From contig DVEE01000455.1 in the NCBI GenBank assembly GCA_015295885.1, positions 1 to 11,164 of the forward strand: 11,164 nt of DNA. The letters run 5' to 3'. Positions 1 to 6,891 of the stretch are shown here, piece after piece. Under the pieces are notes generated by a model that worked only from the letters and a program-made list of their open reading frames with translations, was not told the DNA's origin and did no database searches. Positions within the stretch are counted from its first letter, which is position 1, and each line of letters opens with the position of its first letter. A program made the translations under genes and the position numbers. Source of the DNA: Leptolyngbyaceae cyanobacterium M65_K2018_010. GTDB lineage: Bacteria > Cyanobacteriota > Cyanobacteriia > Phormidesmidales > Phormidesmidaceae.

Positions 1-541
1 CTAGGTGGGGTTCAGGGCTAGCGAATGGGCCTAAAAAGGCTTCAGGATCAGTGTGATAGGCCGCCAGCAAGCGTTTCTCCTCTTCGCTCAGATCGGGGCA
101 GCTATCTTCGGCTATTTCCTCTAGGGTGGCCTCAACCAATTCCATCTGGGCTTCCGCCTCACTGAGTTCCTCCTGCACCTCCAAGGAAAACAGATGTTCT
201 AGGGGCTTGAGCTCGTCCAGATGGTGGGAAAGGTTATGCAGGCGCTCCTCGTAGATCTGAGTCAGGTTTTGGATCTCCTGGCGGTGCTCAGCCGCCTGAC
301 GCTCCAGGGCCTGCTGTAGGGCCTGGTTCTCGGCTTGCACCTGTTGGAGACGAACCTGCTGCACCTTGACAGCCCGTAGCAGGGGGATCACCTGACCCTT
401 TAAGGTCATATGTTCTACGTCAAGGCGGTGAAACCGTTCTGAAAGCTGAACGTAGGCCCGCGAAAGGCGGGTGTAGCGCTCCACCATTTGGTTGACGTGC
501 TGAAAATTCTTCACCGCTGTATCCAGCCGCTCAGTAACCAT
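1..541 (-). CDS. Coiled-coil protein of unknown function (C terminus beyond window)
   Basis: The reading frame is open from an ATG at 539-541 down to the left edge: 180 codons with no stop, so the C terminus lies outside the window. An AGGA ribosome site at 551-554 is nine bases upstream of the ATG and supports this start. The protein starts MVTERLDTAV. From about residue 10 to 150 it is rich in Gln, Glu, Leu and Arg with heptad-like spacing (for example residues 58-110), which predicts a long coiled coil. The visible end is acidic and contains SEEEKRLLAAY. There is no signal peptide or membrane segment, so a cytoplasmic structural or scaffold role is possible. I do not recognise the family. 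It is transcribed divergently from the gene at 892. The coding call is firm; the function is unknown. Confidence 0.75.
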   Translation of the reverse strand, partial: MVTERLDTAVKNFQHVNQMVERYTRLSRAYVQLSERFHRLDVEHMTLKGQVIPLLRAVKVQQVRLQQVQAENQALQQALERQAAEHRQEIQNLTQIYEERLHNLSHHLDELKPLEHLFSLEVQEELSEAEAQMELVEATLEEIAEDSCPDLSEEEKRLLAAYHTDPEAFLGPFASPEPHL

Positions 542-891
542 AGATTCAGTTCCTAAAGGTCTATAGAAAAAGTCTTGACAACCTGGGCCAGGGTGAGGCC
601 AACCTAGCCCCAAAAAATACGTATCACTAGGGTCTAGAGGGCTTACTCCGTTGGTTTCGCCTTTGTCATATCACGAGCTTCATAGGATTTTCAAGGTTCA
701 ATGAATACATTTTTAAAAAGCTGAGAGGACCGGGCTTGGGCTCAAAGGTGATCCCCCTTGCTGCTAGCTCCAAGGATCGGGTTGAGCACCCCAAAGCCCC
801 GGCCGATCGGGGGTGGCTAGGCTGGGCAGTCCTGCCCCATTCCTTTCACGGGTCTTCCTGGGGTGATTGGATAAATGTGTCAGAATAGAGG
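542..891. other. Divergent intergenic region, 350 bases
   Basis: This spacer separates the minus-strand coiled-coil gene from the plus-strand gene at 892 and should hold promoters for both. I find no credible ORF or RNA gene in it. It has an AT-rich patch at 700-720 and a GC-rich patch at 770-840. A perfect TTGACA lies on the plus strand at 575-580 but has no -10 partner at usable spacing. The plus-strand promoter is not identifiable with confidence. Confidence 0.5.
665..694 (-). promoter_or_regulatory. Candidate sigma-70 type promoter for the coiled-coil gene
   Basis: On the minus strand TTGAAA (689-694) is followed after 18 bases by TATGAC (665-670). The first matches TTGACA at five of six positions and the second matches TATAAT at four of six. 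Transcription would begin near 658 and leave a leader of about 115 bases before the ATG at 541. This rests on consensus matching only. Confidence 0.3.
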
Positions 892-1335
892 ATGAAAAAT
901 CTTGCTCCTACCCTCGGCGTTGCTGTGCGTACCTACAAGAGCCAAAAGATTGATCAAAACGCGGATTACCCCTGCCCCTGTCGTCGCAACGGCCGGATAA
1001 AACCGATTACCTTGACCGAAGCTTTTGGCTGCGATCGCTGTCAGCAGATTTTCGTCGTTCAGGAAGATGGCTATGTCATTGAGCAATTATCCAGCCACTA
1101 CCCCTACAAGCGGGCCTGGCGATGGACCGGCCACCAGTGGAAACTGGATCGCTCGGCGCTGAGCATCAGCTATCTGCCCCTGTTGGTGATGGCGTCCTTT
1201 GGGCTAATGGTGTTTTTTTTATTGATTGCAACCTTTCAATCCCCCCAGGGAACCCAGACGGTGACTCGTTTCCTCACCACTCTGGCCGTGTTCTCCCTGC
1301 TAGTCGGGATGTTCTGGCTGGCCTCTCGGCGTTAG
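892..1335 (+). CDS. Small membrane protein with four-cysteine zinc-ribbon-like N terminus
   Basis: The 147-residue product is of unknown function. Residues 28-50 hold a CPC and a CDRC motif (Cys28, Cys30, Cys47, Cys50), a spacing that could bind one zinc or another metal. A polar segment rich in Trp and Tyr follows (about 63-88), then two hydrophobic stretches at about 92-114 and 126-144, predicted as membrane helices. The C terminus is short and basic (SRR). The start is fixed by an in-frame TAG at 886-888, six bases before the ATG. The purine run AGAGG touches the ATG and is too close to act as a normal ribosome site, so a leaderless or weakly initiated mRNA is possible. The stop lies four bases before the next gene's ATG, so the two are almost certainly co-transcribed. 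A cyanobacterial lineage-specific membrane protein is the best description. Confidence 0.8.
   Translation: MKNLAPTLGVAVRTYKSQKIDQNADYPCPCRRNGRIKPITLTEAFGCDRCQQIFVVQEDGYVIEQLSSHYPYKRAWRWTGHQWKLDRSALSISYLPLLVMASFGLMVFFLLIATFQSPQGTQTVTRFLTTLAVFSLLVGMFWLASRR
1031..1038. repeat. HIP1 octamer
   Basis: GCGATCGC palindrome, the highly iterated octamer of many cyanobacterial genomes, here inside the codons of the four-cysteine motif. Confidence 0.85.
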
Positions 1336-1339
1336 GGCC

Positions 1340-2596
1340 ATGACCATCCTAGAGTCTCAGGCAGACCTGAGCGCTGCCATTCAGGCAGTGGCTGAGGCGG
1401 GCTACCAGCTCAGGGTGGCTGGAGTAGATGTACAAAGTCAACTGCTAGAGCGTCTGGCCAGTCAGCTCGAAGCGGCCCAGGATGAAATCTTGGAAGCCAA
1501 CACCCTAGATCTAGAGGCCAGTCTGGACATGGCCGTGCCGGAGTTGGTCCTAGATTGGTTAAAACTCACCCCCGAGCGCTTGCACATTGTCAGCAGAATT
1601 TTGCGTCGGTTGGCAGCCCTGGGCGATCCCCGCCGGTTTAATGTCTTACCGCTGAACCGATTAACCAAAACCGTCACTGGCTACAGCCAGGTCGTGCCCC
1701 TAGGGGTGATTGCCTTTGTTTACGAGGCCCTCCCAGAATTGGCTGTGATCATGGCTGGATTTTGCCTGCGCACGGGCAATGGCTTGATCCTAAAAGGCGG
1801 TAACGAAGCCAGCCAAACCCACCAGGTCCTGCTACAGGTATTACATCGTTGCTTAGACCACCTGAATTTGTCCCCCGCTAGCATTCTTTCCCTGGCAGAG
1901 GATCAGGGAGATGCGGCGCGCAGTTGGTTACTGCAAAGCCAGGGCGTTGATTTAGTCATTCCCTACGGCCGACCTAGCCTGGTTAAACAGGTAGTGCGTC
2001 AAGCCACAGTGCCCGTGTTGCCCACCGCCATGGGCAACTGCTATCTCTACTGGTCGGCCTCGGGTAGCCTGGACAAGGTCACCCAAATGGTTTTGGATAG
2101 CCATCGGGGCGATCCCGATGCCGTCAATGCCATAGAAAAGGTGCTGATTCCCACCCACTGTAGCGTTTCCGCTGTAGCTCAACTCTGCAATGTGCTGTGG
2201 GACAACGGCTTTGACCTGCTGGGGGATGAGCCGATGGTAGCGGAGCTACCGGACTTGAAGCTAGCCCAGCCCACGGATTGGGATCAACCGTTTTTAAGCA
2301 AAACCGTAGCCCTGGCTCGGGTTGATGGCCTCACCGCCGCCGCCCATTGGATGAACCGCCATAGCAGTGGCCATGCCAATAGCCTGGTGACGGAAGTCTA
2401 CCAGGAGGTAGGGCAATTTACCCGCCTGGTCAACAGTGCCGTGGTGTATATCAACACCTCCCCTCGGTTCGTGCGCAACGGCCCCCAGGCCGATGCCATT
2501 GCCCTGGGCATGACGGCTCAGCAGGGGCGCTGCCAGGGATTTATTGGGTTACAGGCACTGCTCACCAATCAGCACATTTTGCAGGGCTTTGATTGA
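1340..2596 (+). CDS. proA: Glutamate-5-semialdehyde dehydrogenase (ProA) family protein, catalytic Cys apparently absent
   Basis: The 418-residue product has ProA length and overall fold. ProA makes glutamate-5-semialdehyde from gamma-glutamyl phosphate with NADPH in proline synthesis. Recognisable family blocks are PLGVIAFVYEA (120-130), GNGLILKGGNEA (146-157), DLVIPYG (204-210), a GNC block (232-234) and NSAVVYINTSPRF (365-377). Several signature residues differ. The family's catalytic Cys, in the block usually read as CN-x-x-E, is Val262 here (VNAIE, 262-266). The YEARPN block reads YEALPE. The DGG and FGLGAE stretch near the C terminus is replaced by RNGPQADAIALG. The nearest cysteine, Cys274, is twelve residues away. 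I therefore doubt that it performs the standard reaction; it may be a diverged paralogue with a regulatory or different catalytic role. The start lies four bases after the upstream stop with only a weak AGGG before it, suggesting translational coupling. Family membership is sure, the function is not. Confidence 0.85.
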   Translation: MTILESQADLSAAIQAVAEAGYQLRVAGVDVQSQLLERLASQLEAAQDEILEANTLDLEASLDMAVPELVLDWLKLTPERLHIVSRILRRLAALGDPRRFNVLPLNRLTKTVTGYSQVVPLGVIAFVYEALPELAVIMAGFCLRTGNGLILKGGNEASQTHQVLLQVLHRCLDHLNLSPASILSLAEDQGDAARSWLLQSQGVDLVIPYGRPSLVKQVVRQATVPVLPTAMGNCYLYWSASGSLDKVTQMVLDSHRGDPDAVNAIEKVLIPTHCSVSAVAQLCNVLWDNGFDLLGDEPMVAELPDLKLAQPTDWDQPFLSKTVALARVDGLTAAAHWMNRHSSGHANSLVTEVYQEVGQFTRLVNSAVVYINTSPRFVRNGPQADAIALGMTAQQGRCQGFIGLQALLTNQHILQGFD

Positions 2597-2661
2597 GGGG
2601 GGCGGCCCAGTCACAAGCTATCCGGATGGTTGGACCAAATTTTCAGGAATTGCTCAGGTTC

Positions 2662-2669
2662 TATAAAAT
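2662..2669 (+). promoter_or_regulatory. Candidate -10 element for the phosphohexomutase gene
   Basis: TATAAAAT lies in the 197-base spacer between the ProA-like gene and the ATG at 2794. No -35 element sits at 16-18 bases: the nearest TTGGAC (2630-2635) is 26 bases away. It could be a -35-independent cyanobacterial promoter or chance. Confidence 0.25.
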
Positions 2670-2769
2670 ACCGTTCCATCCTGCCCCTGGGCTGGGCAGA
2701 GGTTCCCCTGGATGGGTAGACTCAGAATAACCTCGTCGGTAGTTTCGGCAATTCCCCCCTGAGCGTTTT

Positions 2770-2793
2770 GGATTTTTGTTTGGATTTTTGTCT
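2770..2793 (+). repeat. 12-base tandem repeat abutting the start codon
   Basis: Two adjacent copies, GGATTTTTGTTT (2770-2781) and GGATTTTTGTCT (2782-2793), differ at one base and end exactly at the ATG (2794). The unit is four codons long, so each copy carries an in-frame TTG (2776-2778 and 2788-2790). The only purine-rich ribosome-site-like element is the GGA of each copy. Confidence 0.85.
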
Positions 2794-4260
2794 ATGGCAG
2801 CAACCCCTGGTCCCATACCCGCAACTCCTAAGCCCATTAAGTTTGGCACCGATGGCTGGCGTGGCATCATTGCCGCTGACTTCACCTTTGAACGGGTAGC
2901 CCAGGTGGCAGCGGTATCGGCCCATGTGCTCAACCAATGCTTTGGGGAACCAACGGGGAGTCGCCAGATTGCGGTGGGCTATGATCGTCGTTTTCTCTCC
3001 GCCGAGTTTGCCCACACCGCCGCCGTCGCCATGACCGCCCAGGGGTTTGATGTGTTGCTATCCCAAACCTTTGCCCCGACGCCGGCCTTGAGCTATGCGG
3101 CCAAGCAGCGGGGCCTGCTAGGCGCGATTGTGATTACCGCCAGCCACAACCCGCCGACCTATTCAGGGTTGAAAATTAAGGGGGCCTTTGGGGGATCCGT
3201 AGCCCCCGAAGTCACCCAACGGGTGGAAGCACTGCTGCCCAATCCTCCCGCCCCGATGGGTGGGGCGGGGCAACTCGAGACCTTTGATCCCTGGCCCGAT
3301 TACTGCGCCGCCATCCAAGCTGCGGTGGATATACCCGCCATCCAGGCTGCGATCGCCAGCGGTCAGCTCACGGTGTTTGCCGATGTCATGTATGGAGCGG
3401 CGGCGGGAGGATTAGCTCGGTTGCTGGGGGAAGCTAGTGTCCACGAACTGCACGATCAGGAGGATCCCCTGTTTGGCGGCCATCCGCCGGAACCGCTACC
3501 CCAGTACCTGGGGGAACTGTTGCAGACCGTCAGGGATTACCCGGCTCCCCAGGGCGGAGTGAAGGTGGGGCTGGTGTTCGATGGCGATAGCGATCGCATC
3601 GCTGCCGTTGACGGTCAAGGCCGGTTTCTCAGCTCCCAGATCCTGATCCCTCTGCTGATCGATCACCTCAAAACTCGCCGCGGCTATAGCGGGGAAATAG
3701 TCAAAACCATCAGCGGTTCTAACCTGATTCCTGCGGTTGCCCAACTGCACGGCCTGTCCCTCCATCAAACCCCGGTGGGCTACAAGTACATCGCCGATCG
3801 CATGCAGGAGGCCAGGGTACTTCTGGGCGGTGAAGAATCCGGGGGGATTGGCTACGGCCACCACATTCCCGAGCGAGATGCCCTCCTATCGGCCCTATAC
3901 CTGCTAGAGGCGGTGGTCACCTCCGGGCTAGACCTGAGCGATTACTACCGGCTCCTACAGGAGAAAACCGGTTTCTTTTCCGAGTACGATCGCATCGATT
4001 TGCCCCTGGCCAGCATGGAGGTGCGGGCTAAACTCCTGGATCAACTGGCTAACCAGCCCCCCCCCGTGATTGCGGGCAAAGCGGTGAAAGACTGCCTGGC
4101 CATTGACGGCTATAAATTCACCCTGGCCGATGACAGCTGGTTGTTGATCCGCTTCAGCGGCACAGAGCCGGTGCTCCGCCTGTATAGCGAAGCCCAGACC
4201 CTGGAGGACGTCCACCAACACCTGCAATGGGCCCAGCAGTGGGCCGCATCCTTCAGCTAA
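2794..4260 (+). CDS. Phosphoglucomutase/phosphomannomutase family alpha-D-phosphohexomutase
   Basis: The 488-residue cytoplasmic enzyme interconverts hexose 1- and 6-phosphates, feeding glycogen, sugar nucleotide and polysaccharide synthesis. All four signature loops are present, numbered from the ATG at 2794. The N-terminal KFGTDGWRG precedes the catalytic loop TASHNP with phosphoserine Ser117. The metal loop is DGDSDR (263-268), where many relatives have DGDGDR. The sugar-binding loop is EESGG (347-351), and the phosphate loop is RFSGTEP (453-459). An upstream in-frame TTG at 2776 would add six residues, but the ATG is the better start because the family signature follows closely. Whether glucose or mannose phosphate is preferred cannot be read from the sequence. 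The gene ends 11 bases from the convergent stop of the MetF-type gene, with no terminator visible between them. Confidence 0.92.
   Translation: MAATPGPIPATPKPIKFGTDGWRGIIAADFTFERVAQVAAVSAHVLNQCFGEPTGSRQIAVGYDRRFLSAEFAHTAAVAMTAQGFDVLLSQTFAPTPALSYAAKQRGLLGAIVITASHNPPTYSGLKIKGAFGGSVAPEVTQRVEALLPNPPAPMGGAGQLETFDPWPDYCAAIQAAVDIPAIQAAIASGQLTVFADVMYGAAAGGLARLLGEASVHELHDQEDPLFGGHPPEPLPQYLGELLQTVRDYPAPQGGVKVGLVFDGDSDRIAAVDGQGRFLSSQILIPLLIDHLKTRRGYSGEIVKTISGSNLIPAVAQLHGLSLHQTPVGYKYIADRMQEARVLLGGEESGGIGYGHHIPERDALLSALYLLEAVVTSGLDLSDYYRLLQEKTGFFSEYDRIDLPLASMEVRAKLLDQLANQPPPVIAGKAVKDCLAIDGYKFTLADDSWLLIRFSGTEPVLRLYSEAQTLEDVHQHLQWAQQWAASFS
3349..3356. repeat. HIP1 octamer
   Basis: GCGATCGC inside the phosphohexomutase coding region. 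Confidence 0.85.
3590..3597. repeat. HIP1 octamer
   Basis: GCGATCGC overlapping the codons of the metal-binding loop DGDSDR. Confidence 0.85.
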
Positions 4261-4271
4261 ACCCCAGCGGC

Positions 4272-5177
4272 TCAGCCTACCCTGGCAATCCCCCCCAAAT
4301 CTAAAATCTGGGGAATCAGATCTTCCCGGCGCACCGCCATCAGATGAACGCCTTGGCAAATTTGGCGGGCCGCCTGCACCTGTTCACCGGCAATTTTAAG
4401 GCCCTCCTGCAGGGGGTCGGGGGCCGCAGCCAGCCGATCGACAATGGCCTGGGGAACCTGCGCACCGGGCACATGGCGGTTAATAAACTCGGCATTCTTC
4501 GCTGACTTCAGCAAAAAAATGCCCGCTAGCACGGGCCGCCCCGACCCAGTGGCAATTTGGTCCATAAATTTACTCAGCCGGTCAAAGTCTGGGATCAATT
4601 GATTCTGAAAGAACCCCGCCCCCGCTCTGACCTTAGCGTCAAACCGGCGTTGCAATCCTGACCAACTGGGGGATTGGGGATCTACGGCGGCCCCCACAAA
4701 GAGATCAAGGGCACCATCGGTCAGGGGCTTACCTTGGCTGTCACGGCCCTGGTTGAGGTGATCAATCAAGCGCAGCAACCGCACCGCCTCGAGATCAAAA
4801 ACCCCTCTGGCTTCAGGATGGTCTCCAGCCTTCACAGGATCCCCAGTCAGAGCCAGGATATTGCGGAGTCCGAGGGCGTGGGCACCGAGTAAATCAGCTT
4901 GGAGGGCAATGCGGTTGCGATCGCGGCAAGCCATCTGACAAATGGCCTCCAGTCCCTGCTGCTGCAACAGATAGGCGGCCGCTAAAGCCGCCATGCGCAT
5001 CACTGCCCGACTACCATCGGTAACATTCACCGCATGCACCCGGCCCTTCAGCAGACGCGCCATGGCGAGCATCCGTGCCGGATCCCCTCCCTTGGGAGGC
5101 ATCACCTCAGCGGTCACCAAGAACTGACCGGCCCTCGCCGCCGTCCTTAAGCCATAACCCAGGGGCGCACCAGTCAA
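4272..5177 (-). CDS. Methylenetetrahydrofolate reductase (MetF) family protein
   Basis: The 301-residue protein belongs to the MetF flavoprotein family, a TIM barrel that reduces 5,10-methylenetetrahydrofolate to 5-methyltetrahydrofolate for methionine synthesis. Visible blocks are AEVMPPKG (23-30, with Glu24 in the place of the catalytic Glu), HAVNVTDGSR (48-57), CRDRN (84-88), LLGAHALGLRNILALTGDP (96-114, with Asp113 in the folate/flavin loop), AGAGFFQNQ and PVLAGIFLLKSAK. These match the stand-alone bacterial MetF-like branch better than E. coli MetF, so the exact substrate is not proven. The start is TTG at 5175-5177: an in-frame TGA lies immediately upstream at 5178-5180, and a good GAGGTG ribosome site (5184-5189) is six bases before it. 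It follows trpS by 57 bases and may be co-transcribed with it. A TATACT at 5217-5222 could be a separate -10 element, but it has no -35 partner. Confidence 0.88.
   Translation of the reverse strand: MTGAPLGYGLRTAARAGQFLVTAEVMPPKGGDPARMLAMARLLKGRVHAVNVTDGSRAVMRMAALAAAYLLQQQGLEAICQMACRDRNRIALQADLLGAHALGLRNILALTGDPVKAGDHPEARGVFDLEAVRLLRLIDHLNQGRDSQGKPLTDGALDLFVGAAVDPQSPSWSGLQRRFDAKVRAGAGFFQNQLIPDFDRLSKFMDQIATGSGRPVLAGIFLLKSAKNAEFINRHVPGAQVPQAIVDRLAAAPDPLQEGLKIAGEQVQAARQICQGVHLMAVRREDLIPQILDLGGIARVG
4917..4924. repeat. HIP1 octamer
   Basis: GCGATCGC inside the MetF-type gene, at its CRDRN motif codons. Confidence 0.85.
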
Positions 5178-5234
5178 TCACCGCACCTCATCCGTAACCC
5201 AACCTTGGATGAAGTTAGTATAACGGTTTACCGA

Positions 5235-6245
5235 CTACAGGGGGGTGGAGTATCCCAGCGCATCTTTGACCCTAGTCAGAGTTGGAATAGCCACGGCACC
5301 GGCCTTTTCTCGGCCAGTTTTGAGAATACTCTCCAGGTAGCCGCGATCGGCCATCAACGCATTAAACTTGGCCTGAATCGGGGCCAGGGCCGCCACGGTG
5401 GTCTCCGCCAGCAGGGGCTTAAATTGCCCCCAGCCCATTTCCCGGCACTCCGCCGCCACTTCCGCCTTGGATTTGCCCGCCAGCAGCATGTACAAACTCA
5501 GCAGGTTATGGCATTCGGGCCGGGCCGGGTCATCAAACCATAGACCTCGCTCTGGGTCAGTTTTAGCCCGCTTAATTTTTTTTGTAATCACCTCCGGCGG
5601 GTCCGTCAGGTCAATGCGACTCTGGTCCGAAGGATCGGACTTTGACATTTTTTTGTTGCCATCGGTCAAACTCATCACCCGAGCTCCCGCTTCCCGGATA
5701 AGAGGTTCAGGCACCTTCAAAATCGGGCTCGCTTCACTGCCGTACTGAAAGTTCAGTCGGTTGGCAATATCCCGGGTCAATTCTAGGTGCTGCTTCTGAT
5801 CTTCCCCCACCGGCACCAGGTCGGGCTCGTAGAGCAGAATATCGGCCGCCTGGAGCACCGGGTAGTCCAGCAGACCAATGCTCACGTTCTCCCCCTGCTT
5901 GACGGCCTTTTCCTTGAACTGAATCATCCGCTCCAGCCAATTGAGGGGGGTAATGCAGTTAAAGAGCCAGGCTAATTCTGCATGGGCCGACAGGTGGGAC
6001 TGCACAAAAATAGTAGATTGTTCGGGATCAATGCCACAGGCGATGTAGGTGGCCGCTACCTTATAGGTATCCTCAGCCAACCGTTTAGGATCATGGGGCA
6101 CGGTAATGGCGTGGAGATCGGCCATGAACAAAAAGGCATCGTATTCCCGCTGGAGTTCTACCCAATTGCGAATCGCCCCCAGGTAATTGCCCAGATGCAG
6201 GTTGCCCGTTGGTTGAATGCCTGAAAGGATGCGCTGTTTGGCCAT
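5235..6245 (-). CDS. trpS: Tryptophan--tRNA ligase
   Basis: The 336-residue class I aminoacyl-tRNA synthetase charges tRNA-Trp with tryptophan using ATP. The HIGH-type motif is HLGN (17-20) within GIQPTGNLHLGN, and the KMSKS motif is intact at 199-203. Other family blocks are DYPVLQAADILLY (127-139) and GEDQKQHLELTRDIA (147-161). Length and full colinearity are normal for bacterial TrpS. The ATG at 6243-6245 starts the family-typical RILSGIQPTG N terminus. No clear ribosome site precedes it (the bases before the ATG are pyrimidine-rich). The gene lies downstream of the apcC terminator, so it probably has its own promoter in 6246-6372. I could not fix that promoter. Confidence 0.97.
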   Translation of the reverse strand: MAKQRILSGIQPTGNLHLGNYLGAIRNWVELQREYDAFLFMADLHAITVPHDPKRLAEDTYKVAATYIACGIDPEQSTIFVQSHLSAHAELAWLFNCITPLNWLERMIQFKEKAVKQGENVSIGLLDYPVLQAADILLYEPDLVPVGEDQKQHLELTRDIANRLNFQYGSEASPILKVPEPLIREAGARVMSLTDGNKKMSKSDPSDQSRIDLTDPPEVITKKIKRAKTDPERGLWFDDPARPECHNLLSLYMLLAGKSKAEVAAECREMGWGQFKPLLAETTVAALAPIQAKFNALMADRGYLESILKTGREKAGAVAIPTLTRVKDALGYSTPL

Positions 6246-6372
6246 AGGTGAGGGGTTTCGAGGGAAAAAGCGGCGAGGTCTTGGGGTCAGCCAAGCTCCT
6301 TACGAATCTACCCTAAACTCTGTCCCCTGGAGCAGGTTTGCCCAGGGAGGATGCCATCAGGCCCTACTCACC

Positions 6373-6410
6373 AAAATCGGGGGCGGCCGACTGGCGAGCT
6401 TCCCCCGATT
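6373..6410 (-). terminator. Intrinsic terminator after apcC
   Basis: On the minus strand a perfect nine-base stem, AATCGGGGG (6402-6410) with CCCCCGATT (6375-6383), closes an 18-base loop. Four T residues (positions 6376 to 6373) overlap and follow the stem. It lies 65 bases downstream of the apcC stop codon, the expected place to end apc transcripts and separate them from trpS. The T tract is short, so some read-through is possible. Confidence 0.65.
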
Positions 6411-6475
6411 GAGATCGCTGAAATTTACCCGCTGTCAGCGGCCAGGAGCCCCAAAATACCCGCTCCAACCGCGGT

Positions 6476-6679
6476 CTACAGCAATCCAGTATTGGTACCC
6501 TGGCGACCCGTCGCCAATTCAACTTTAACGATCTTGCCCCCCATTTTCTGAATTCGCTGCTGTTCGCGAAACCAGTTGTCGTAGGGCACCAGTTTAGTAA
6601 AGAAAGTATTTTGAAGTTCTCGCTGGGTGCGAATTCTGCTTTGGCTAGGGACACAAGCCGTAATCTTAAACATGCGCAT
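6476..6679 (-). CDS. apcC: Allophycocyanin-associated small core linker ApcC (LC)
   Basis: The 67-residue protein is the small core linker that sits in the opening of terminal allophycocyanin trimers in the core cylinders, stabilising them and tuning their spectrum. The sequence is a CpcD-type linker from end to end: MRMFKITACVPSQ at the start, then RTQRELQNTFFTKLVPYDNW, a GGKIVKVELATG block and a short C-terminal GTNTGLL. Length and sequence are typical of ApcC. The ATG at 6677-6679 has an AGGAGA ribosome site at 6690-6695, ten bases upstream; a second in-frame ATG follows at codon 3. It is the last gene of the apc cluster, 196 bases after apcB, followed by an intrinsic terminator. Confidence 0.97.
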   Translation of the reverse strand: MRMFKITACVPSQSRIRTQRELQNTFFTKLVPYDNWFREQQRIQKMGGKIVKVELATGRQGTNTGLL

Positions 6680-6742
6680 GGCTCATCGCTCTCCTACTAT
6701 GGCACTAGATGGAATGCAAGGAATGGTGGCTGATTCAGCCAA

Positions 6743-6891
6743 AAGCCAGAGTCGAAAGCCAATGCCTGGGACACCAAGAAGACAATACAGCCTAACCCAC
6801 TGTCCTCAACACTCGCTCCTGACTCTGGCCTACGATTACCTCAGGCTTCGGGCAAAGGGAAAGATCTAGCCCCAATTAGCTCAAGCCAGAG
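6743..6891 (-). promoter_or_regulatory. apcB-apcC spacer with mutually exclusive RNA stems
   Basis: In the minus-strand transcript, CTCTGGCTT (6891 to 6883, inside the last apcB codons) comes first, GCCAGAGTC (6829 to 6821) second and GACTCTGGCTT (6753 to 6743) third. The second segment can pair with the first over seven bases or with the third over nine perfect bases, but not both. The outer nine-base stem also encloses a short GGACA/TGTCC stem (6801-6805 with 6769-6773). A ribosome ending at the apcB stop (6876-6878) would cover the first arm. No T tract follows the nine-base stem, so it is not a standard terminator. A role in processing, stability or apcC translation is inference. Confidence 0.35.

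Noticed and set aside
575..580. Perfect TTGACA on the plus strand
   Set aside because: No -10 hexamer is present at 16-18 bases and the nearest plus-strand gene is 312 bases away.
2776..2793. TTG start for the phosphohexomutase gene
   Set aside because: It falls within a tandem repeat and lacks a ribosome site; the ATG at 2794 is closer to the family N terminus.
3496..3864. Minus-strand ORF of 122 codons inside the mutase gene
   Set aside because: It is fully covered by a coding region with intact catalytic motifs and has no recognisable protein features; it is an antisense shadow.
6728..6740. GGCTG/CAGCC hairpin upstream of apcC
   Set aside because: The stem is only five bases with a three-base loop and has no T tract; it is too short to claim as a terminator.
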